Shown: positions 12,201-21,196 of the stretch, piece after piece
Layout: every line of letters begins with the position of its first letter
How positions within the stretch are numbered: the first letter of the stretch is position 1
Made by a program: the position numbers and the translations under genes
Assembly: GCA_963693315.1 (NCBI GenBank)
Contig: OY856188.1
Location: 243,429,426 to 243,493,425, forward strand
Origin: Diogma glabrata
Taxonomy: Eukaryota > Arthropoda > Insecta > Diptera > Cylindrotomidae
Direction: 5' to 3'
Length of the DNA stretch: 64,000 bases
Notes under the pieces: generated by a model
The model's input: only the letters and a program-made list of their open reading frames with translations
The model's database searches: none
What the model was told of the DNA's origin: nothing

Positions 12201-15200
12201 GATAATTCTCTATAGATGAAAAACGTGTTCTAGACAGAGTTGTGAAAACTTGATCATTTTTGATTTTCCTGAAACTTGGCATATAAGTAGTATGGACAAA
12301 ATAAAAAATATAACTTATATTAAAATTTTTTTAAAGTGCATAGTTTGAGCACAGGGGGCACCCCAACATGCATAAAAAATGAAAATTCTGCCAATCCGAG
12401 GTAACTTTGAAATTAAATTGCTCAAGAACGGCTATACCGATTTCATCAAACTTTTTTTGTTTGATAGATGATTAGTTAGTCCTTTGAAAAAAAATTAATT
12501 TATTGTTTTTATAATTAATTTTCAAATAAAAATATTAAAAAAACTTTTTTAAAGATGGCGCTAGGGTCGAAGATCAATTGGAATTAAATTAATTTTTTTT
12601 TGAAAATAGTTCTATCCTTACTCTAAAATATATCAAATTAACTCAGAGGTGTTAAGTTTTGTTCTTTAGATATTTAGTTTTAAAGATTTTTAGTCCGTCT
12701 AAAATTGTATTTGTTCATTATTTTTTCGAACAATTTATATCATCAAAAAATTTTAACCACTGAAGCTCGAGAAAATAATGAACAATTAGAATTTTAATCG
12801 GACTAAAAATCTTTAAAATTAAATATCTCAAGAACAATTAACGCCTCTGAGTTAACTTGATACATTTTAGAGTAAGGATAGAACTATTTTCAGAAAAAAA
12901 AATTAGTTTAATTCCAATTGATCTTCGACCCTAGCGCCATCTTTAAAAAAGTTTTTTTAATTTCTTTGGTATTTTTTGTATTAAATTTCTAGATATTACG
13001 ATGTGTGAATTCATAGGATGAGAGAATATTTCGTCAACATCTAAGTCAACATTCTAATCAACATCCTAAGTCACGAGTGTAAAGTCATTATTGATTGTTG
13101 CCAATCAATGCGAAACTTAATATCTGACGTAAAGTCAATATGTTGTTATATTTTTGGTTAGGAAATATAGACAACTTTAGGGGAATTTTTTAATTTCGGA
13201 TGGGTTTTTGTGAACAATTAAGCTTAAGTACATATTGTAAATCACTTGAATTTTGCAATTCGAAATAACTTTTCATTTTCTGTAAAATTCCTTTAGAAAA
13301 AATTTTTTTTTTTGTGTTTCGTGTCAGGATTCGAACTACATTCATAAGAGACACATTGTTCAAATCCCGTGTGTTTTACACAACTTAGCCAAAGCGGCGA
13401 TGACGAAACATATTTTAATTTTGATGTTCAGATAATTTCTAAATTGAAACTTCATCATTTTTCATATTTACTTAAGTTGAATTTTTCATCTATGATTACA
13501 TATTGAAAATTGTATTTCTTTGGTATTTTACTTTGGTACTTTAGTTTTTTTAATTTTTTTATTTAAAAATTAATTATAAAAACAATAAATTAATTTTTTT
13601 TCAAAGGACTAACTAATCATCTATCAAACAAAAAAAAGTTTGATGAAATCGGTATAGCCGTTCTTGAGCAATTTAATTTCCAAGTTACATCGGATTGGCA
13701 GAATTTTCATTTTTCATGCATGTTGGGGTGCCCCCTGTGCTCAAACTATGCATTTTAAAAAAATTTTAAAATAAGTTGTATTTTTATTTTGCCCATACTA
13801 CTTATATGCCAAGTTTCAGGAAAATCAAAAATGGTCAATTTCAAATTTCGACTTTTTCACCTGCGTAGATTACGTTTTTCATCTATAATAATAATAAAAT
13901 TTCATGTCATACAAATAATTGATTTTGTTTTTTTCCAAAAAATTGGGTAGTAAAAATAAATAAATATCTTTCTTTTGACAATTTTCTAATGCAATAATCT
14001 AGTTTTTGATCTCACATACCAATCCCTACCATCAAGATTTCTTCAAATTCAATGCTCCTCCTCGTAATCACTTAAAATGAACGTTTTTTGAGCCAAAAAT
14101 ATGAAAATTTGCTATTTCTGATATACTTAATGATTTTTTTTGACACACTTCCGGTACAGTTATCGAACACAGCGTCCTTTCGGACCTGTCCCTTGAGTAT
14201 ACGTATTTTAAAAAAAAAAATTTGAAATCCCACCAGCGGTATTTTAGATTTCGTAGGTAATGACGGCCGGGCGGCAGACAGACATACATTTTTGTTTTTG
14301 CTTTTTAAGAATCAGTAGGTCTTAGAACGTCTTAGAGTCCTAAAATGCCAAAAAAGTGGGGGTCAAAGTAAGACTGAAGTAATTACATTTGAAGGGTACA
14401 GGGAAAAAACAACGTAAGTTCATTTTTTTTCGAAATCGAGTTAGTGCTGCTATTTATAGAAGAAATACAAAAGCTTTCTGCTGGTATATTCAATTTTGAT
14501 GCATATCAAACCCAGCCCATATAAATCAATTGGAAAGAATTCGCATACAGGGGAAAAACAACAATTTACAAGGGAAAAACAACTTAATTAATCCACCATT
14601 TTTTACCAAAACAAGTGAAATGATAATTTCACTAAAAACACTTTTATGAACCATGTCTATTCATTGTTTAATCCGAATTCACAAATTTTCTTGCATTTTA
14701 AAGACTTCAAACGCTAAAATTCAATTTTCTCGAAAATTGATTTTATGGACTTACGTTGTTCTTCACCTGTACCCTTCAATACTATTACAACTCTAGGTAT
14801 GTAATATACTAATATGTATATATGTTCCGTAACACTTTTGATTCTCATTACGTTACACTTATTTTAATCAATTTACATGTCATGGATAGTGTGATGTAAG
14901 TGATAATTTACTGTGATAGGAGTAGAAAAAATATATTTTAGTTTAATTTTAATTAAATATTATCCTTATTTTTTATGATAGTTTCTGTATGCAAAAGTGA
15001 ATCAAACTTTTTGCAAAACAATCAGATGATGGACTAAATTTCTTTCATTAAATTGAAAACTAAAGATTTTATATCTTTTAAATTTTCAAAATTTTATTTT
15101 AATAGGAAACGTTTCGGTGATTTCTTGTCACCATTCTCAATCCTATACGTAGTATCTAGGAAACACAATGTGATTGTTAATATAATATTATTATCAAAGC

Positions 15201-18200
15201 TAAAACTAGAGTTAAAAAATGTTTCATTTCGAACTCTTGGCTGTGATACAAAAAAACAAACATGAACCAAAATCACAATAACAACGGTACTTCTCAGCAC
15301 CATAAGACAAAAAATATTGGCAATTGAACATTGAAGGCATAAGCAAGTCAAAAACTGAACATTTACAAAGAGTATTAAAAGAATTCGATATCGACGTTGT
15401 AATTCTGCAAGAAACGCATGCAGCAGATGAAGCGCAACTTACCTCTAGAGGAAACATTGTTGGTTACAAATTAATTAGTGCTATTTACCATCAAGCATGT
15501 GGATCTGCCACGTATGTTAAGTCAGAAATCATGAACTGCGTGCATGTACTTACACAGACGGACAACGATATTCATCTTATTGTTGTTGATATATCGGACA
15601 TGAAGATTGTAAACGTATACAAGCCTCCTAATACATTTTGGCCAGCTGCTACTCTACCATTATTTCACCACCCAGCAATATATACTGGTGACTTCAATTG
15701 CCATAACACCCAGTGGTCCTACTTAAATAACAATCACAATGGCATACAACTGACTGACTGGGCGGATGATAACAACATGTTCCTGGTATATGATGCAAAA
15801 GACATGAAAACCTTTAGATCTTCATAAAACCTTTAGATCTAAAACCTTTAGAAAACCTTTAGATTCGTAAATTCGTAGGTATTAATGCGCATTGTTGCCG
15901 TTTGCAAATCACTATCGGCTAAGTGCCCCCATTTTTAGTTAGTTTATTTATCATGATTGCCATCCATGTTTAATCATACATAAGCTATGCTTCTTTGTAT
16001 AGAATTTGTGCGATTTCCGTCTCGTAATTTTGACCTTTAAATCGATATAATCGATGTTATCAAGTATCAAGTTACAAGTATTAAGTCTTCACTTAATTTT
16101 AGAAACATGTATTACACACCATTCCAAACCAACAACATATTTGGTGTAGATGATAAAATTCGTAACATCATGATGTGTTCAATTCCAATACATATAATTT
16201 TGATATACAAATGTAATTGTTTCAGCTTATACAATCTTTCTTACATTATTTTTAATTACATAAAAATTATGTTCAACAAAAAAACATTGATCAAAGCAAA
16301 CAACCGCTTAAAACGATGGTTAAATAAAAAGCAAATTAAGTGTACACAACAACTTCCCAAATTTTCATGATGATATAACTTCAAAAAAGTGTATTATAGA
16401 TCAATTTTTTAAAATTCGTAAAAAGAAATTTTTATTATTTTTATGAATTCATGAATAAAAAAAAATTTTTAATGGTATTTAATAAAAATTAGAAAATAAC
16501 AATAAAAAAAATATAAGAACTGAGTCTAAAAAATTATGGTGCAAATTATGAAACTTTTGCAATCCATACAATTTTCGACCGATCTAGTTTATCATTCTCA
16601 TCAGGGCTAGCCGACTAGATAAACTACAAAAAAAGTCAATGCTAATATAAACCGAAAATTAGGTTACAACTCTAGCGAAGTATAAAAAAGCAAAAAATTT
16701 ACATAAACAGTAATTTAATAGATTCAAGCTTAGTCAATTAGTTTCTCTAGTGATCACTTTTTTGTTATACTCTAGACATACTAGTATTGAATAACAAACT
16801 CGTACCGTCGAGAAGAAGATGACTAGTCTTCACTTGTGTCTATTGACACATAACCAACAGTGATGGGTGATGTTATATCACAAATAATTTACTGAATTAA
16901 TTGTTGATTATGTGTCAATTATGTGTCAATTATGTGTCAATTATGTTATAATGTTGATTATGTGTCAGCGAATGCTAGTCATCTTCTTCTCGCCGATACG
17001 AGTTTGTTATTCAATACTAGTATGTCTAGAGTATAACAAAACAGTGATCACTAGAGAAACTAATTGACTAAACCTGAATCTTAAATATATGTTTTTTGCT
17101 TTATTATACGTCGCTAGAGTTGTAACCTAATTTTGGGGTTATATTAGCATTGACTTTTTTTGGTAGTTTATCTAGTCGGCTAGCCCTGATGAGAATGATA
17201 AACTTTTATAAGTTTAAAATTTTCTCATTGGTTTGAAACAAGATCGGTCGAAAATTGTATGGATTGCAAAAAGTTTCTTAATTTGCACCATAATTTTTTA
17301 GATTCAGTTTTTATATTATTATTGATGTGAGATTTTCCATCGGGGTGATGTTGTATCACAAATAATTTACTGAATTATTAAAAAAATGTTGGTACATTTT
17401 TTATTGTTTTTTATTGACCAGGAATTGAACTCACGACCTATAGAATCTCAGTCGACTGCGATATCCACATCGCCATTTGAAACCTTAAGAAATGATAGAT
17501 GTATTTCATATTTAAAACTATTTTGTTCTCTTAAAAATGAGTTCGCGAATATATAACTTTTGCTCCATACAAAATTGCACAACGCGGCTAAAAAAGTTTT
17601 CACTTCAAAAATAATCTATTAGATTATACACTAAAACTATTATAAAAACAAACAAAACGCATGCAATTCAGCTTCAAAAACTGCACAGAACAGTTTCAAA
17701 GCGCACGGCTTGTGAATGCTTACGCACCGCATACAGCTTCGTTTTACTGTGAACACTCTCATTTGTTTATACGCGAAACTGTCTATGCTTTCAGCACCGC
17801 TCACAGCTTTCACTTTGTACGTAGCCTAAACTAAATTCATCACATTTAGAAAGTTTAAAAAGTAATCTCAGAAGAAAATCTTTATCAACTGCAACTGAAT
17901 ATCCAGTATGTTCCGCTTAAACATTTAAAATGTTTTTATCCTAATTATGTTGTTGACATAAAAAATTGGTCAAAAATTTTGACTTTTTCTAAAACTTAAC
18001 CACCTCATATCCATAATTATTGATGTTTAACCGAAATTTCTAGCTTCATATTTTTCCTTTCGGAAAAAATATATGATTTATTTTGCGAAAAAGTTCAAGT
18101 TTAAATAAAAAGTTACTCTAATGAGTTTTCCTTATGTAATTCATTCCAAAATACAAAAGACTGACAAATAGTTATTTCAATTGAAATACTCACCATATTT

Positions 18201-18569
18201 TTCCACTTTGAAACTATCACGTTCATCAGCATATTTGATAGTCGGAACAAGCTCAAACATTTTTTCATTAGAATTTATATTTTCAACAGCATATCGAAAT
18301 ATAATTTCCGATTCATGATTTTGTTTCGGAAAAATTGCACCTGCAACACAAAGCACATAATTTAAGCTCACTTTCCTATAATTTTTTATCACAAATAAAA
18401 TTAAATCATTTATCACAGTTTGTTTTGTTTTTAAATTTTAATAATTTTTTTGTTTAAACTTATTATCGAAAAGAGTAAGAATCACAATTCAATTACCGAT
18501 GGGAATTGATGTTTTACCACATGCTAGACAAAAAACACTTATGAAAATAATCAACTTGATCATTTTCAT
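3075..18569 (-). CDS. Kainate-type ionotropic glutamate receptor, 5' half (7 exons)
   Basis: This gene encodes a ligand-gated cation channel subunit of the plasma membrane, gated by glutamate at synapses or neuromuscular junctions. Seven minus-strand exons join in phase: 18569-18497, 18340-18194, 10641-10579, 4469-3859, 3797-3630, 3577-3336 and 3264-3075, giving about 498 codons. The order is a signal peptide (residues 1-18, hydrophobic IIFISVFCLA core), an amino-terminal domain of the periplasmic-binding fold (residues 19 to about 410, with VCELASSGIAALFGP, SICAVLHIPHF, RIILDCD and SYIITSFNSH), a linker (LLYDAVNVFVEALKE) and the start of the S1 ligand-binding lobe (GNARYEGYSMDLIDGI). Family members run to about 900 residues, so the pore and S2 are missing and are expected left of position 1. 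The match to kainate (GRIK/Clumsy-like) rather than AMPA or NMDA subunits rests on motif recognition. Introns 2 and 3 are swollen by transposons. All seven exons are open, so the visible part looks functional. Confidence 0.9.
3336..3577 (-). CDS. Receptor exon 6: ATD end and linker to S1
   Basis: A 242-bp exon with acceptor TTTTTTAG and donor GTATGA. It encodes KPMTGITGGILFDPSGHRSH through WLPDVGITY to RLMIVSSRLGAPFLMKR. The GxTGxIxFDxxGxR motif and the NxxLxVxxxxxxPFxMxR motif are family hallmarks. It ends in phase 2. Confidence 0.9.
3630..3797 (-). CDS. Receptor exon 5: end of lobe 2 of the ATD
   Basis: A 168-bp phase-0 exon of 56 codons with acceptor ATTTAG and donor GTAGGA. It encodes TESILLYDAVNVFVEALKEI and later EWEIGSKIMEYIKG, the usual A(L/A)xYDAVxVFAxAL...PWxxGxxIxxYMK block of kainate receptors. 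Confidence 0.9.
3859..4469 (-). CDS. Receptor exon 4: core of amino-terminal domain
   Basis: A 611-bp exon with acceptor TTTGACAG and donor GTATAA. It encodes about 204 residues running from ISESICAVLHIPHFVTHW to ITQHQIM and includes YTIIYE, RQLPTDGDYRPLFKDI, RIILDCD and QAQAVKMMEEYQSYIITS. This order is characteristic of kainate subunits. It ends in phase 0. Confidence 0.93.
4640..7060 (-). pseudogene. BEL/Pao LTR-retrotransposon gag-pol remnant
   Basis: This is a decayed element lying in intron 3 in the same orientation as the receptor. In minus-strand order: gag with AIPYSRVVWLISLKENSAKN and VDSWNFLLVHYLTQKLD (about 7040-6840), the region DSWxxLLVxxLxxKLD typical of Pao gag. A CCHC-type knuckle segment CTYCAGNHSLNSCY and LCGNCLL follows (about 6655-6530) with a frameshift. 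Next comes the aspartic-protease-linked region IDLLLVAKVYHLL and IGYVISGKA (about 6060-5920), then reverse transcriptase with YVPHG, LNDYLMVGP, DDITKMYRQV and TLQQIA (about 5600-5190). The element ends with GFELRKFSSN, VLGLNWNTDSD and the RNase-H-like start ELHGFGYASERAYG (about 5160-4730). No LTRs, integrase or intact frame were found; it is truncated at about 4640. Confidence 0.85.
7247..8603 (+). repeat. Repeat A (copy 1 of a 1.3-2.2-kb repeat family)
   Basis: This copy begins ATTACTTCGGTCTGAAAGAC and ends GAGATTTCAGCCCC. Closely related sequence occurs inverted at 11465-14388 and in the same direction at 61401-63602. The first part holds a (CCGG)n tract at 7397-7414. The rest is an array of roughly 60-bp units on the theme TTTTTGCAATATTTTTAGAA. 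The start is a short hairpin (ACTTCGGTCT GAA AGACCTAAGT), and the word CAGACTGAAGT near the right end is the inverse of ACTTCGGTCTG near the left. It is non-coding; an open frame at 7227-7625 is fortuitous. The class of element is unknown. Confidence 0.7.
8604..9222. mobile_element. Insertion separating repeat A from its neighbouring module
   Basis: In the inverted partner, repeat B (ending at about 11465) is directly joined to the module at 11195-11460. Here the equivalent join is split by about 620 bp, so this stretch looks inserted. It contains, on the minus strand at 8925-9005, a block about 80 bp long that is also present at 24255-24340 (plus strand there), sharing GGCGCCTCACGAAGTATAA. 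Positions 9036-9090 recur inverted at 14850-14935. Both are transposon pieces of unidentified type. Confidence 0.45.
9235..9490. repeat. Module E, left arm, with CpG-rich hairpin
   Basis: Inverted partner of 11195-11460. The outer part shares AATTCATTTTGA(T/C)ACAGAATAAT. The inner part (9370-9490) is an imperfect hairpin: CATTTTCCATGCTCGTGAAG against its near-complement CCCTCGCATGTAAAATGC, with a CpG-rich centre (CTCGACGCTACGCGTCTCGT). No coding capacity. Confidence 0.7.
9505..10260. repeat. Inverted pair of permuted repeat units (q-p and q'-p')
   Basis: The left unit (9515-9838) reads q then p, where q starts CTGAAAGTAGAAGATTACG and p contains ACATCCTAGTTATCGTGGCT. The right unit (about 9886-10257), read on the opposite strand, gives p then q. 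The arms are therefore inverted and circularly permuted rather than a plain palindrome, which is what two monomers cut from a tandem array would give. q includes GAAGCCCGACGC(A/G)AAGCGAGG, a CpG-rich hairpin core. Confidence 0.65.
10579..10641 (-). CDS. Receptor exon 3: 63-bp mini-exon
   Basis: The acceptor TTTTACAG and donor GTATTT bound 63 bases that encode VCELASSGIAALFGPNMIPI plus SG across the junctions. This corresponds to the conserved VC(D/E)LxxxGVAAIFGP segment of receptor ATDs. It sits alone between two repeat-filled introns (about 7.5 kb upstream, 6.1 kb downstream). Confidence 0.9.
11195..11460. repeat. Module E, right arm, with CpG-rich hairpin
   Basis: Reverse complement of 9235-9490, with GCACGAGACGCGGAGCGGCG as the hairpin centre and CCTTCACGAGCATGGAAAAT on its right side. 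It joins directly to repeat B at about 11465. Confidence 0.7.
12541..12957. repeat. Inner palindrome of the foldback element
   Basis: This is an inverted repeat with about 190-bp arms. The left arm has AAAGATGGCGCTAGGGTCGA and the right arm has TCGACCCTAGCGCCATCTTT; both carry ATAGTTCTATCCTTACTCTA or its complement. The centre lies at about 12740. It may be part of the foldback or a separate palindromic element inside it. Confidence 0.75.
12976..13513 (-). mobile_element. tRNA-derived SINE, copy 1
   Basis: The copy is flanked by a 16-bp direct repeat ATTTCTTTGGTATTTT (12960-12975 and 13514-13529), read as a target-site duplication. On the minus strand, a tRNA-like head (about 13405-13318) has an A-box-like GGCTAAGTTGTG and a B-box-like TAGTTCGAATCC. 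The body continues to about 12976 and shares TGTGAATTCATAG and CATCCTAAGTCACGA with the copy at 39779-40498. The 5' leader (TTCAACTTAAGTAAA) is also shared. It is a pol III-transcribed type of element dependent on LINE machinery; the family name is unknown to me. Confidence 0.75.
14389..14779. mobile_element. 391-bp MITE-like element
   Basis: The terminal inverted repeats are TTGAAGGGTACAG at the left end and CTGTACCCTTCAA at the right. The similarity extends to about 30 bp (AACAACGTAAGT inside on the left, ACTTACGTTGTT on the right). The interior has no coding capacity. No certain target duplication was seen. It abuts the outer end of repeat B. Confidence 0.65.
14780..15285. other. Intron 2 sequence without recognised gene
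   Basis: Positions 14788-14822 resemble the outer edge of module E (ACAACTCTAGGTATGTAATA), and 14850-14935 is the inverse of 9036-9110. The remainder is plain AT-rich intron. Confidence 0.5.
15300..15827 (+). pseudogene. Non-LTR retrotransposon endonuclease domain fragment
   Basis: An open stretch encodes an APE-type endonuclease start: W-QLNIEGISKSKTEHLQRV, then DVVILQETHAADEAQL (catalytic Glu in LQET), YKLISAIYHQACGSATYVK, VNVYKPP and GDFNCHNTQWSY (GDFN motif). This order is that of Jockey-superfamily LINE endonucleases. The usual W-N start reads WQLN, no ATG is found at the expected place, and the frame ends at 15827 before the SDH motif. It is a 3'-truncated piece in intron 2, antisense to the receptor. 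It is followed by five short AAAACCTTTAGAT repeats (15806-15865). Confidence 0.8.
15868..16370 (+). repeat. Repeat D, copy 1
   Basis: About 450 bp are shared, inverted, with 33700-34130 (for example ATGCGCATTGTTGCC, CCATCCATGTTTAATCATAC, GTATAGAATTT). Both copies can encode a peptide with MYYxPFQTNNIFG, but the frames diverge elsewhere, so coding is doubtful. Both copies sit next to LINE pieces, so D could be LINE 5' sequence or an independent short element. Confidence 0.55.
16509..17317. repeat. 810-bp palindromic element in intron 2
   Basis: The inverted arms (about 16509-16827 and 16973-17317) share AATTTTCGACCGATC, GGGCTAGCCGACTAGATAAA, ATTCAATACTAGTATGTCTA and its complement, and GAGAAGAAGATGACTAG. 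The loop holds TTATGTGTCAA repeated three to four times (16915-16970). The arms appear to match at well over 80% of positions by eye. The word GGGTGATGTT(A/G)TATCACAAA occurs in the loop (16864) and again just outside the right arm (17342). Confidence 0.75.
17415..17478 (-). repeat. tRNA-like fragment (SINE head)
   Basis: The minus strand reads AATGGCGATGTGGATATCGC at 17477-17458 (A-box-like) and CGTGAGTTCAATTCCTGGTC some 25 bases later (B-box-like GAGTTCAATTCC). The spacing fits a tRNA, but the acceptor stem is not convincing. It is probably a SINE head rather than a tRNA gene. Confidence 0.45.
17479..18193. other. Intron 2 next to exon 2
   Basis: This is AT-rich intron. A moderately CpG-containing patch (17690-17770) has two loosely similar words around CTTACGCACCGCATACAGCTT. 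No gene was seen. Confidence 0.4.
18194..18340 (-). CDS. Receptor exon 2: first part of amino-terminal domain
   Basis: The acceptor TGTTGCAG precedes 147 coding bases and the donor GTGAGT follows. It encodes AIFPKQNHESEIIFRYAVEN and onward to FKVEKY, the beta-1/alpha-1 region of the ATD. Phase 1 on both borders agrees with exons 1 and 3. Confidence 0.9.
18497..18569 (-). CDS. Receptor exon 1: start codon and signal peptide
   Basis: The ATG at 18569-18567 opens MKMIKLIIFISVFCLACGK, a typical signal peptide with a basic start and a hydrophobic core; cleavage near the ALACGK-type turn is plausible. A second ATG two codons later (18563) is an alternative start. The exon ends after 24 codons plus one base, followed by donor GTAATT. 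It joins exon 2 to give a continuous SIPIGAIFPKQ, which matches the first beta strand of receptor amino-terminal domains. Confidence 0.88.
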
Positions 18570-19398
18570 TTGAGAGTTTAAATTCTAATGCATCACGTTG
18601 TATAAAATCTCAAGAAAATTGCAACTTAAATTTAATTAAAAAGAAAATTTGCTTCTTTTTTGTATTCTATATTTGTTTTATCTTTTTTTTTTTCAATTAG
18701 GATTAGAAGATGTAGTATGTGATGACTATGTTTTGATTTTTAATTCAATGTTTGTGTTATTTTTGTCGTCTATAAATTTTGTACTTGGTATAAATAGTAT
18801 CTTAGTTTAGAGAAATTTGTAGATTTTACTTTTATAGTTACATTTAATATAACAATAGAAAAAAAATTCGCACACCAGGAAGTGCTATTTTTGTTGCTGT
18901 TGAATTTTATCGCTCGGTAGTGTCCTATGTTTTTATATTTACATTACATAAATTAAACCGTTGGAACAAATTGTACTTTCCTTTATAATTTTAATGATAG
19001 TCCATTTGGAACTGTTGTAATCAGTATTATTCGATATTCGATAGAATACTACTTTAAATTATTAAATTTTTTTATAGTATATAAGTTGACATTTGTATGT
19101 TTTTGCGACAAATACCATTCAATTCTTCATCGTCTAGCAAATATACATTAACACGTTTCCATTAAATTTTCATATCATAAATATGATATAAAACGGATAT
19201 TAAAAGGAAAATTAATTTTTTTTCATCTGTCACACAAAACAATCGGAAATGAACATTTTCAGTTTTTATCAGAAATTCAATTTATCACATTCTACATGTC
19301 ATCCTAAAGCTCGTTACATATGTCAACTTCAATACGAATTTTTTGACATCATAAAATATAAACTGAATATTATTTCATATTTTTAATGATGTTTGGGT
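18570..19398. other. 5' flank of the receptor gene
   Basis: Non-coding AT-rich sequence that should contain the receptor promoter and 5' untranslated region (minus strand). No coding exon was recognised. Confidence 0.4.
18800..18840 (-). promoter_or_regulatory. Possible TATA box of the receptor gene
   Basis: On the minus strand a CTATAAAAG word lies at 18830-18838, about 265 bp upstream of the start codon. A plus-strand GTATAAATAG lies at 18788-18797. No clear initiator was seen, and TATA-like words are common in such AT-rich DNA. Confidence 0.2.
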
Positions 19399-19589
19399 GT
19401 TCAAATTCAACTAATAATAAATTTTACGTACTGTATATATCATATATGGAAATATTAGAAACTGTGATGTTATAAATATATAGCAAAACATGTGTTATAA
19501 TTCTTCAACAAGGGATTCACACAGCGCTATTAGTTTTATTTTTCAAAATGTTTTAAGCAAAATCTTAAAATTGACGTAAACAGAATACA
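19399..19589 (+). repeat. 190-bp direct duplication, left copy
   Basis: Shares nearly all of its length with 22904-23092: GTTCAAATTCAACTAATAAT, AGGGATTCACACAG(C/A)GCTAT and TTTTAAGCAAAATCTTAAAA. The copies differ by scattered substitutions and small indels. The pair flanks the heptamer satellite. Confidence 0.85.
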
Positions 19590-20342
19590 GAACTCGTGAT
19601 AAAACTTAAATAGTTAATGTTTTGTATCACAGTTTGACTAGGTTGCAATAGTAAACTGTTGTGCGAGTATGCATAACAACAAAATATAAATATTTGAAAA
19701 CATTATTCCCATTTATATGAAGGGATACAAAAAATAGTTGATATATCACATTTTATTGTGAACAGCTTAAGTGCAAAAAAATTCAACTTTCAATTTGAAT
19801 CCACAAAATTAATGACATGTCACATAACTGACAGAGCTCAGTTGGGTTAATTCACAGAATTTTTAGTTATAAATTGCTTAATATCTATATGATGATATAC
19901 TAAATGATATTTATGTATGTAATTGAATCTGAGTTTCTTGGATGTAAACGTCCTATAAAATGGGATTAGTAGGTTTCTGTAAACTACACTTTGTTAACAA
20001 AAAAATAACAGTACAAACAAAGTGTTTACACTGGTTGTAGAATAACGTAGGAATAAAAATAACACAGACGTTACGCCCATAAGGGCAACAATTCTATTTT
20101 TCGTCAAACGGCTGTAAAGTTATAACTTTACTGCCACTAGGGCGAAGGTTAAAGTCTTACGTTTTTGACGTATTATAAGCCGCTGTAAAGTGACGCCATT
20201 TTTATTTTCTTGTTACGGCGGCAAAAAAAGTCGCCATTTCTTTCCCCAATAAATTGTATAACTATGACAAAAGAAATAACAAATAGCTTGATTGGATTAT
20301 GAAATTTTGAATAATTGTATAACTATGACAACAAAGAATATG
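19590..20342. other. Spacer before the satellite
   Basis: No gene. It contains an 18-bp perfect palindrome GTAAAGTTATAACTTTAC (20114-20131) and a direct repeat of AATTGTATAACTATGACAA at about 20251 and 20314. Confidence 0.5.
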
Positions 20343-21158
20343 CTTAATGTTCGTCGTTCGATGTTCAATGTCAACGTTCAATGTTCAATGTTCGATGTTT
20401 AATGAATGTTCAATGTGCCATGTGCCATGTTCCGTGTTCTTTATTCAATGTTCCATGTTCCATGTTCCATGTTCCATGTTCCATGTTCCATGTTCCATGT
20501 TCCATGTTCCATGTTCCATGTTCCATGTTCCATGTTCCATGTTCCATGTTCCATGTTCCATGTTCCATGTTCCATGTTCCATGTTCCATGTTCCATGTTC
20601 CATGTTCCATGTTCCATGTTCCATGTTCCATGTTCCATGTTCCATGTTCCATGTTCCATGTTCCATATTCCATATTCCATGTTCCATGTTCCATGTTCCC
20701 TGTTTCATGTTCCATGTTCCATGTTCCATGTTCCATGTTCCATGTTCCATGTTCCATGTTCCATGTTTCATGTTCCATGTTCCATATTCCATGTTCCATG
20801 TTCCATATTCCATGTTCCATGTTCCATGTTCCATGTTCCATGTTCCATGTCCCATGTTCCATGTTCCATGTTCCATGTTCCATGTTCCATGTTCCATGTT
20901 CCATGTTCCATTTTCCATGTTCCATGTTCCATGTTCCATGTTCCATGTTCAATGTTCAATTTTCAATGTTCAATGTGCCATGCGTCATGTTCCATGTGCC
21001 ATGTTCCATGTTCTATGTTCTATGTTCCATGTTCCATGTTTCTTGTTCCATGTTACATGTTCCATGTTCCATGTTTCATGTTCCATTTTCCATGTTCCAT
21101 GTTACATGTTCCATGTTCATTGTTCAATGTTCAATGTTCAATGTTCAAATTGCAATGC

Positions 21159-21196
<38 letters not shown>

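Larger units (their letters stand above)
12215..13883. mobile_element. Foldback element inserted at a TATA site
   Basis: The termini are inverted (GATGAAAAACG at 12215 and CGTTTTTCATC at 13883). The inverted arms extend roughly 330 bp and share GATTTTCCTGAAACTTGGCA and GGGGCACCCC. TATA flanks both ends (12211-12214, 13884-13887). Repeat A at 7813-7816 and repeat C at 61934-61937 have the same flanking bases with a single TATA, so they preserve the empty site. An equally valid reading is a TA duplication with termini TAGATG. The element carries an inner palindrome and a SINE and no transposase, so it is non-autonomous. Confidence 0.8.
11465..14388 (-). repeat. Repeat B (inverted copy of repeat A) with a nested insertion
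   Basis: The minus-strand copy runs from AGTAATT/ACTTCAGTCT at 14388 to GAGATTTCAGCCTCTCCA at 11465. Without the nested element at 12215-13883 it is about 1.25 kb, matching copy A. It shares the TTTTTGCAATATTTTTAGAA tandem array (11800-12060) and the CGGCCGTCATTACCTACG block (14253-14270). Together with repeat A and module E it forms the arms of an inverted duplication spanning about 7.1 kb of introns 2-3, with receptor exon 3 inside it. Confidence 0.7.
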
